From: Youngiibacter fragilis 232.1
GTDB taxonomy: Bacteria; Bacillota; Clostridia; Clostridiales; Clostridiaceae
Assembly (NCBI RefSeq): GCF_000495435.3
Contig: NZ_AXUN02000219.1
Coordinates: 1 to 41,513 of the forward strand
Direction: 5' to 3'
DNA length: 41,513 nt
The notes below the pieces were generated by a model, which was given only the letters and a program-made list of their open reading frames with translations, ran no database searches and was not told the DNA's origin. The first letter of the stretch is position 1; each line of letters opens with the position of its first letter. Below are positions 32,816 to 41,513 of the stretch, one piece after another. The translations under genes were made by a program, and so were the position numbers.

Positions 32816-34048
32816 ATGAAAGACAGAAGCGAAATGCTGAGAAAATATGCTGCCCTTGCAGTAAGGGTCGGTATCAACCTTGAAGAGAAGGAAGGTCTGG
32901 TCATAACAACAGGTCCTGACGGACTTCCCCTTGCACGCCTTGCGGCTGAGGAAGCGTATTCAATGGGCGCAAAGAATGTGGAGCTTATCATAAATGACGA
33001 CAAGGTCACACTCTCGAGATACATTAACGGAAAGGAGATAGCATTCGAGGAATTCCCTTCATGGAAGACCGCCATGTTCGAGGGCATGTACAAGGACAAC
33101 TACCATCACCTGTTCATAATCTCCCCGGATCCAGAGCTCCTCAAGGACGCCGACCCAGTGAAGGTAGGCGCCTATCAGAAGGTATCCTCTGCTGCCATGG
33201 CACCGGTAATGCGATACAGGATGACAGGAGTGACAAAGTGGGCGATTGTTGCAGTGCCATCTATTCCCTGGGCTGAATCAGTGTTCCCTGAACTGAAGGG
33301 AGATGAGGCAGTCGAGGCTCTCTGGGATGAGATAGAAAAGGCTTCAAGGCTTGACGTGGAGGACCCTGTCACTGCCTGGAGGGATCATGACGCCAATCTC
33401 AAGAAGCGGATGGAGTACCTTAACACAAGGAACTTCGAGAAGTTAAACTTCAAGGGTCCGGGAACTGACCTTGAGGTATACCTGGCAAATGAGCACTGGT
33501 GGATCGGAGGCTCAAGCGACAGTTCAAAGGGTGTCCCCTACATGGCGAACATGCCTACTGAAGAAGTCTTCACCGCACCGCACAAGCTTAAGGTCAATGG
33601 AACATTAAGGTCGACAAAGCCACTAAGCTACAACGGCAAGATTGTTGAAGACTTCGGCTTCACCTTCAAGGATGGTGCAGTCACTGACTTCTACGCCGCC
33701 AAGGGAGCCGAGGTGCTTGAAGCGCTTCTCAAGAACGACGACGGCGCCAGGTATCTCGGCGAGGTTGCACTGGTACAGGATGATTCACCGATCTCAAATA
33801 CCGGAATACTCTTCAATAACACGCTGTTTGACGAAAACGCCTCAGTGCATTTCGCACTTGGAAGGGCATATGGCTATTCCATAAGGAACGGAAGCACCAT
33901 GACATTGGATGAGCTTGCTGAAAAGGGTGCAAACTACAGCCTGATCCATGTGGATTTCATGGTCGGAGGACCTTCCCTCGACATAACAGCAACAGACCAC
34001 GAAGGCAATACAATTGACATTTTCAGGAACGGGAACTGGGTCATCTAG
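32816..34048 (+). CDS. M29-family aminopeptidase
   Basis: A 410-residue cytosolic metallo-aminopeptidase of the thermophilic aminopeptidase family (AmpS/PepS/aminopeptidase T). Typical segments are PDGLPLARLAAEEAY near the N-terminus, the metal region NMPTEEVFTAPHKLKVNG, GEVALVQDDSPI, TGILFNNTLFDENASVHFALGRAY, and NYSLIHVDFMVGGPSLDI near the C-terminus. These supply the Glu, His, Tyr and Asp metal ligands. Length is normal for the family. AGGAGGA ribosome site 5 bases from the ATG. It is likely a housekeeping peptide-recycling enzyme, though the paired palindromes at its promoter suggest regulation. Confidence 0.95.
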   Translation: MKDRSEMLRKYAALAVRVGINLEEKEGLVITTGPDGLPLARLAAEEAYSMGAKNVELIINDDKVTLSRYINGKEIAFEEFPSWKTAMFEGMYKDNYHHLFIISPDPELLKDADPVKVGAYQKVSSAAMAPVMRYRMTGVTKWAIVAVPSIPWAESVFPELKGDEAVEALWDEIEKASRLDVEDPVTAWRDHDANLKKRMEYLNTRNFEKLNFKGPGTDLEVYLANEHWWIGGSSDSSKGVPYMANMPTEEVFTAPHKLKVNGTLRSTKPLSYNGKIVEDFGFTFKDGAVTDFYAAKGAEVLEALLKNDDGARYLGEVALVQDDSPISNTGILFNNTLFDENASVHFALGRAYGYSIRNGSTMTLDELAEKGANYSLIHVDFMVGGPSLDITATDHEGNTIDIFRNGNWVI

Positions 34049-34121
34049 AAAAGCTCTGCTGCGTATAGTTTTCAAAATCTGAAAATCCCCTCATTTAACC
34101 GCATATGCCATTCGCGGGCCA

Positions 34122-34150
34122 TTGACATCGACCGGTCCGCATGGTAAATT
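34122..34150 (+). promoter_or_regulatory. Promoter of the beta-glucoside operon
   Basis: -35 TTGACA (34122-34127), 17-base spacer, -10 TAAATT (34145-34150). It lies 28 bases before the first RAT site. No clear catabolite-repression (cre) site was found. Confidence 0.8.
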
Positions 34151-34178
34151 ATGAAAAGGCCAATACATGTATTGTTTA

Positions 34179-34206
34179 GGATTGTTACTGGAAAGCAGGC
34201 AAGACC
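34179..34206 (+). promoter_or_regulatory. RAT antiterminator site 1, before the LicT-like gene
   Basis: A ribonucleic antiterminator element beginning GGATTGTTACTG and ending GCAGGCAAGACC, a close match to BglG/LicT sites. Its last bases overlap the left arm of the following terminator, so binding of the antiterminator protein blocks the terminator. Confidence 0.93.
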
Positions 34207-34242
34207 TAAATATCGGGATCATCCGGTATTTAGGTCTTTTTT
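34202..34242 (+). terminator. Terminator 1 of the beta-glucoside operon
   Basis: Stem AGACCTAAAT (34202-34211) with ATTTAGGTCT (34228-34237), followed by TTTTT. It is controlled by RAT site 1. Confidence 0.93.
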
Positions 34243-34299
34243 ATTCCAGGCAAATCCACATTATTTATGTACATTCATCTTGCTTCATCGGAGGTATTC

Positions 34300-35145
34300 A
34301 TGAGGATCACGCGTATTATAAATAATAACGTCGTCTGCGCAATCAATGAACGAAACCAGGAAAGGATCCTCCTGGGAGCTGGCATTGGATTCCAGAAGAA
34401 AAAAGGTGAAGAAGCAGACAGGAACAAAATCGAAAAGGAATTCTTCCTGAAATCGAGGAACGTTGCCGGCAAGCTTTATTCTCTGCTTGCACAGATCCCA
34501 ATGGAGCATCTGAGCGTCACTGAGAATATAATAAAGCATGCCCGGGACGCTCTGAATCATGATTTCAACGAAAACATCTATATCGTCCTTACGGATCACA
34601 TCAGTTTTGCCATCTCAAGGTACGAGGCTGGCCTGTCATTCAATAATGCATTCCTCTGGGAGGTCAAGAGATTCTACCCTGAGGAGTTCAAGGTTGCACT
34701 TGCAGGTCTTGATATGATCAAGAACGAGCTTGGAATCGACCTCCCGGAGGATGAAGCAGCGGCAATCGCCATGCACATTGTGAACTCAGAGCTTGGATCA
34801 GAATCCAACAGGGATGTTGTCAAAGTCACCGAACTCATACAGAATGTCCTGAATATCGTTAGGTACCGGTACAAGGTCGACTTTGACGAAGAGGACTTCC
34901 ATTACAACAGGTTCATAACGCACTTGAAGTTCTTCGGCTACAGGATACTCAGCGGCAGCAGCGAGACCGGGAATTCCGATACTGATTTTGAAGAGATCGT
35001 GAAGATCCGGTATCCTGAAGAGTATGACTGCAGTTTAAGGATTGCTGATTTCATACGGAACAAATATGAACGTATACTTACTGCAGATGAACTTGTTTAT
35101 CTGACAGTACACATAAAGCGGATCACAATCGACCAGAAACTATGA
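34300..35145 (+). CDS. licT: BglG/LicT-family transcription antiterminator
   Basis: A 281-residue RNA-binding antiterminator. Residues 1-58 are the CAT RNA-binding domain (MRITRIINNNVVCAIN...GAGIGFQKKKGE). Two PRD domains follow, with the regulatory histidines His100 (LTDHIS) and His159 (AMHIV) in PRD1 and His208 and His271 (TVHIKR) in PRD2. PTS-dependent phosphorylation of these should control dimerisation. The start at 34300 has GGAGGT 5 bases upstream; the frame from 34267 adds a non-family N-terminus. The gene lies between two RAT/terminator elements, so it controls its own synthesis and that of the PTS permease. Confidence 0.95.
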   Translation: MRITRIINNNVVCAINERNQERILLGAGIGFQKKKGEEADRNKIEKEFFLKSRNVAGKLYSLLAQIPMEHLSVTENIIKHARDALNHDFNENIYIVLTDHISFAISRYEAGLSFNNAFLWEVKRFYPEEFKVALAGLDMIKNELGIDLPEDEAAAIAMHIVNSELGSESNRDVVKVTELIQNVLNIVRYRYKVDFDEEDFHYNRFITHLKFFGYRILSGSSETGNSDTDFEEIVKIRYPEEYDCSLRIADFIRNKYERILTADELVYLTVHIKRITIDQKL

Positions 35146-35156
35146 ATGAATTACCA

Positions 35157-35185
35157 GGATTGTTACTGAACCAGCAGGCAAGACC
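35157..35185 (+). promoter_or_regulatory. RAT antiterminator site 2, before the PTS gene
   Basis: Starts GGATTGTTACTG and ends GCAGGCAAGACC like site 1, differing only in the loop region. It begins 11 bases after the LicT-like stop and overlaps the left arm of terminator 2. Confidence 0.93.
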
Positions 35186-35240
35186 TGGAATCCTACGAAT
35201 GGAGGCCATGCCATCATTTTGTCGGATTCCGGGTCTTTCA
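35181..35240 (+). terminator. Terminator 2 of the beta-glucoside operon
   Basis: Stem AGACCTGGAATCC (35181-35193) with GGATTCCGGGTCT (35224-35236), one G-T pair, followed by a short T-rich stretch. It is controlled by RAT site 2. Confidence 0.88.
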
Positions 35241-35267
35241 ATTTATTGAAACTATGGAGGAGAGTAA

Positions 35268-38558
<3,291 letters not shown>

Positions 38559-38563
38559 ATTAT

Positions 38564-38616
38564 GGCATGTCGTGTGCGGGTCGTATTTGCAGCCTGGCCG
38601 CGGCATGCCTTTTCCT
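38564..38616 (+). terminator. Possible terminator of the beta-glucoside operon
   Basis: Arms GGCATG (38564-38569) and CATGCC (38604-38609) enclose a 34-base, GC-rich loop and are followed by TTTTCCTC. The long loop lowers confidence. Confidence 0.5.
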
Positions 38617-38742
38617 CTACCTCAACCTGAATACTGCTGGTCATACCGAGCGGCTTGCAGCACTCGCAAAAATGACGGTACTCATATCCACATAAAATAT
38701 ATCCATAGAAGTCATTCGGCTATACCGCCTAAATGATGTTAG

Positions 38743-38751
38743 TGATATAAT
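38743..38751 (+). promoter_or_regulatory. Extended -10 promoter of the ABC exporter operon
   Basis: TGA-TATAAT (38743-38751), a consensus -10 with TG extension; the -35 region (38723-38728) is poor. It lies 23 bases from the ATG. Confidence 0.6.
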
Positions 38752-38774
38752 TTTGCTGTAAAGGAGGGCTTTAT

Positions 38775-39590
38775 ATGAAGAGACTTCTTAAAACCTACCT
38801 CCCGTTCACCAGAGGAGTAATCCAGGCCTTTGCAGCCTACAGGATGAACTTCTATGTCTGGATACTCGGCGACATGTTCCAGACCATGGTGCTGCTGTAT
38901 ATCTGGTATGCCATATTCCAGAGCTCGACACAATCAGTGATCCAGGGCTTCACCTTCAGGGAGATGACAGGATATGTCGTTATGTCGACAGTCACAGGCA
39001 TGCTCATTAACAATGATGTGCACTGGGCAATCGGAGAGGACGTAAGGACCGGGAACATCGCAATGAACCTCATTAAGCCTGTAAGCTACCAGCTGAGGCA
39101 GTATTTCGCGAGCATCGGAGGCCTTGCTGCAAACTTCCTGTTCATATTCCTTCCTCTTTGGACTGCCTATTCCGCATACAACTTCTTTGCACTGGGAATG
39201 CTGCCATCGCCGTTTCGCATAGCGGTCTATTTCCTGAGTGCATTTTTAAGCTCACTCATCCTTTTCTATATCAACTACATCTTCGGACTGGCTGCCTTCT
39301 TCGTCGAGTACGTCTTCGGATTCGTGTTCGCCAAGGAGGCTGTAGTAAGGCTTTTGTCAGGGAGCATCATACCCCTGACCTTCTTTCCGCAGGCTTTCAG
39401 GTCAGTGTTCGCATTCTTACCCTTTGCAGGACTGATATTCACACCGGTCATGGTTTACCTTGGAAAATACACAGGATTCGAGCTTCTCAGGAACATGGGT
39501 GTCCAGGCGGTCTGGGTATTTATCCTTGCCGCACTGACTCAGCTTGTCTGGAAAAGCGCCATAAGGCGCCTGACCATTCTGGGAGGATGA
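38775..39590 (+). CDS. ABC-2 family permease, first subunit
   Basis: A 271-residue membrane protein with about six hydrophobic segments (e.g. FYVWILGDMFQTMVLLYIWYAIF, FIFLPLWTAYSAYNFFALG, ILFYINYIFGLAAFFVEYVFGF). It resembles the ABC-2 exporter permeases (COG4587/COG3694 type) that work in pairs with a COG4586-type ATPase. Relatives are annotated as uncharacterised or viologen-type exporters; the cargo here is unknown. Ribosome site AAGGAGGG. It is 1 base from the second permease. Confidence 0.85.
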   Translation: MKRLLKTYLPFTRGVIQAFAAYRMNFYVWILGDMFQTMVLLYIWYAIFQSSTQSVIQGFTFREMTGYVVMSTVTGMLINNDVHWAIGEDVRTGNIAMNLIKPVSYQLRQYFASIGGLAANFLFIFLPLWTAYSAYNFFALGMLPSPFRIAVYFLSAFLSSLILFYINYIFGLAAFFVEYVFGFVFAKEAVVRLLSGSIIPLTFFPQAFRSVFAFLPFAGLIFTPVMVYLGKYTGFELLRNMGVQAVWVFILAALTQLVWKSAIRRLTILGG

Positions 39591-39591
39591 C

Positions 39592-40392
39592 ATGAAGACA
39601 TTCAGACGATACTACAGGCTATACGGAATGTTCCTCGCCCAGTACATGAAGACGCTCATGCAGTCAAGGACTGACTTCTTTGTAGGCGTTCTGGCCTTCT
39701 TCCTTACGCAGTTCGGAGGGATCGCCTTCATCGCCCTTGTGTTCCTGCAGATACCTGACCTTCTAGGCTGGAGCTTCCACGAGCTCCTCTTCATCTATGG
39801 ATTCGCAAACATCCCGAGAGGGCTTGACCACATGTTCACCGACTACCTGTGGTTGTTCGCAGGCAATTCAGTTGTCAACGGAGAATTCGACAGATATCTC
39901 CTGAGGCCGCTTAATCCACTGTTCCAGATTATCGCGCAGAAGTTCCAGCCTGACGGCATAGGTGAAGTCATAATTGGAATCATCCTGGTCTCATATTCTT
40001 CAATCAACGGAGGGATACGGTTCACACCGTTCAAGGTAATGATCTTCATACTGCTGGTGCTTCTTGCGACACTCATATACACGAGCATAAAACTGTTCTT
40101 CGCTGCACTTGCATTCTGGATACAGCGAAGCCAGTCCATACTGTTCATGTTCTACTCCATGAGCGATTTCGCAAAGTACCCTCTTGAGATATACCACAAG
40201 TTCATAAAGACCTTCATTACCTACATTGTGCCATTTGCACTGACAGCATATATACCGGCCTCGTACTTTCTGGGTGCGGCAGACCTTATCCCCACGCTCC
40301 TTAAGGTTTCAATGATATGCTTCCTTGCACTTACACTTGGCTATACCACATTCAAGCGCGGGATGAAACGATATGAGAGCGTCGGGAACTAG
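39592..40392 (+). CDS. ABC-2 family permease, second subunit
   Basis: A 266-residue membrane protein with about six spans (DFFVGVLAFFLTQFGGIAFIALVFL, VMIFILLVLLATLIYTSIKLFFAALAFW, YIVPFALTAYIPASYFLG). The central FDRYLLRPLNPLFQIIAQKFQPDGIGE is the conserved cytoplasmic signature of this permease family. It should form a heterodimer with the preceding permease. GGGAGGA ribosome site over the previous stop codon. Confidence 0.87.
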   Translation: MKTFRRYYRLYGMFLAQYMKTLMQSRTDFFVGVLAFFLTQFGGIAFIALVFLQIPDLLGWSFHELLFIYGFANIPRGLDHMFTDYLWLFAGNSVVNGEFDRYLLRPLNPLFQIIAQKFQPDGIGEVIIGIILVSYSSINGGIRFTPFKVMIFILLVLLATLIYTSIKLFFAALAFWIQRSQSILFMFYSMSDFAKYPLEIYHKFIKTFITYIVPFALTAYIPASYFLGAADLIPTLLKVSMICFLALTLGYTTFKRGMKRYESVGN

Positions 40393-40418
40393 ACGGACTT
40401 AGGGAGGTGAGACAAATA

Positions 40419-41447
40419 ATGGATACTAGTGGAACAATGATAGAAGTATCAGGACTAACGAAAAGCTTCAAGTCGTTCAAAAAGGAAAAGGGAATAAAGG
40501 GAACCCTCAAGTCCCTTGTAAGCCGCGAGTACACCAGCATAGATGCCGTGAAGGATGTCTCCTTCAACATAAAACGAGGAGAGATAATCGGGTATATCGG
40601 CGCCAATGGCGCAGGAAAGTCTACAACAATTAAGATGATGACCGGTATCCTCACCCCTACGGAAGGCTATGTAAATGTGGACGGGAGGATCCCCTACGAG
40701 GAGAGGACTGAGAATGCCAGGCACATAGGCGTCGTCTTCGGACAGAAGACCCAGCTTTGGTGGGACCTTCCACTAGGTGAGACATATTCGATCCTTAAGG
40801 AGATCTATGAGGTACCGGATGACTTCTATGAGGAGCAGATGAAATACTTCGACCAGGTCTTCGAGCTTTCCACCTTCATGGACAAGACAGTAAGGACACT
40901 GTCACTTGGCCAGAGGATGAGGGCAGACCTTGCCGCATCCATGCTGCACAATCCCCAGGTCCTGTTCCTGGATGAGCCGACGATAGGCCTCGATGTCGTT
41001 GTAAAAGAGAGGATCAGGAAAGCCATCAAGGACATGAATGAGAAATACGGTACTACTATCGTACTTACGACCCATGACATGAGCGACATCGAAGAGCTCT
41101 GCCACAGGATAATCATAATAGACAAGGGTACCCTTCTCTACGACGGCGGGATAGACAAGATAAGAAAGGACTATGGCTTTGAAAGGAAGATAACCTTCGA
41201 CCTCAGGTACGATAGCGAAGATGAGGTCAAGGAAAGCCTCTCCTCCATTTATCAGAACATAGACAACAGCACGCAGAAAAACCTGCGTTTCATCGTTCAG
41301 GACAACCAGGCAATCATCAATTTCAACAGGAACGAGATTAGCATCTCGAGCATAATGAACTTCGTGCTCCACGGCTTCAACGTCCTTGATTTCTCAGTCC
41401 AGGACATGGATATCGAAGCCATAGTAAAGCAGATATACACGAAATAA
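40419..41447 (+). CDS. ABC exporter ATPase
   Basis: A 342-residue ATPase of the COG4586 type. It has Walker A IGANGAGKST, the Q-loop region VVFGQKTQLWWDLP characteristic of this subgroup, the signature TLSLGQRMRADLAASML, Walker B VLFLDEPTIGLD and the switch LTTHDMSD. A C-terminal extension of about 90 residues follows the core. The ATG at 40419 (MDTSGTMIEVSGLTKSF) is chosen; GGAGG lies 11 bases before it. A GTG at 40407 overlaps the ribosome site, so it is less likely. It supplies energy to the two preceding permeases. Confidence 0.9.
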   Translation: MDTSGTMIEVSGLTKSFKSFKKEKGIKGTLKSLVSREYTSIDAVKDVSFNIKRGEIIGYIGANGAGKSTTIKMMTGILTPTEGYVNVDGRIPYEERTENARHIGVVFGQKTQLWWDLPLGETYSILKEIYEVPDDFYEEQMKYFDQVFELSTFMDKTVRTLSLGQRMRADLAASMLHNPQVLFLDEPTIGLDVVVKERIRKAIKDMNEKYGTTIVLTTHDMSDIEELCHRIIIIDKGTLLYDGGIDKIRKDYGFERKITFDLRYDSEDEVKESLSSIYQNIDNSTQKNLRFIVQDNQAIINFNRNEISISSIMNFVLHGFNVLDFSVQDMDIEAIVKQIYTK

Positions 41448-41451
41448 AGAG

Positions 41452-41483
41452 AAGCCCTGGCCATAATTTTGGCCAGGGCTTTC
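41452..41483 (+). terminator. Terminator of the ABC exporter operon
   Basis: A 12-bp perfect stem, AAGCCCTGGCCA (41452-41463) with TGGCCAGGGCTT (41470-41481), 6-base loop. The T-tract is short. Confidence 0.88.
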
Positions 41484-41513
41484 TAAGAGGGTTTTTCACA
41501 GAGGTAAAACTGT

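Overview
The window looks like chromosomal DNA from a low-to-mid GC anaerobic Firmicute, most likely a member of the Clostridia. The signs are strong AGGAGG ribosome binding sites, a Trp T-box leader, LicT/BglG antitermination sites, an RpiR-controlled sialic acid operon, an HxlR regulator, heavy use of AGG (Arg) and ATA (Ile), and solitary DUF4143 ATPase and DsrE genes. I cannot name the genus. I saw no tRNA, rRNA, CRISPR array or insertion sequence.

Layout. (1) 50-7481, minus strand: a complete tryptophan operon, trpE-G-D-C-F-B-A, with overlapping or nearly touching genes, a sigma-A promoter and a T-box leader with a UGG (Trp) specifier. An alpha/beta hydrolase is the last gene, and a strong hairpin follows it. 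(2) 7.6-13.6 kb: AT-richer accessory genes. These are a DsrE protein, two flavodoxin-like reductases (the first frameshifted), a DUF4143 ATPase with three operator-like repeats over its promoter, a CopZ-type zinc/[2Fe-2S] protein, an HxlR regulator and an alkyl-sulfatase-like metallo-beta-lactamase-fold enzyme. (3) 13.7-27.1 kb, minus strand: one 12-gene sialic acid operon. In order of transcription it encodes an Opp/Sat-type ABC importer (binding protein, two permeases, two ATPases), NanA lyase, an SdhA-like flavoprotein, a Gfo/Idh/MocA oxidoreductase, an SGNH-esterase/NanE fusion, a ROK kinase (NanK-like), an RpiR regulator and NagB. A separately promoted NanQ (YhcH) gene lies just upstream. 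(4) 27.8-32.8 kb: a secreted alkaline phosphatase behind a Pho-box-like array, a lipoprotein of the Cthe_2159/DUF4353 beta-helix type with a structured leader, and an aminotransferase. (5) 32.8-38.6 kb: an M29 aminopeptidase and a LicT-PTS-GH1 beta-glucoside operon with two RAT/terminator switches. (6) 38.7-41.5 kb: an ABC-2 type exporter of two permeases and one ATPase.

How the genes work together. The sialic acid operon should import a sialic acid or derivative, possibly trim O-acetyl groups (SGNH domain), possibly convert it by redox chemistry (Gfo/Idh/MocA enzyme and flavoprotein), cleave it with NanA, phosphorylate ManNAc (ROK kinase), epimerise it (NanE) and deaminate GlcN-6-P (NagB). 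NagA and a sialidase are not in the window. The most novel parts are the SGNH-NanE fusion and the presence of an SdhA-like flavoprotein and a Gfo/Idh/MocA oxidoreductase inside this operon. All functions are inferred from sequence motifs read by eye; no database search was run.
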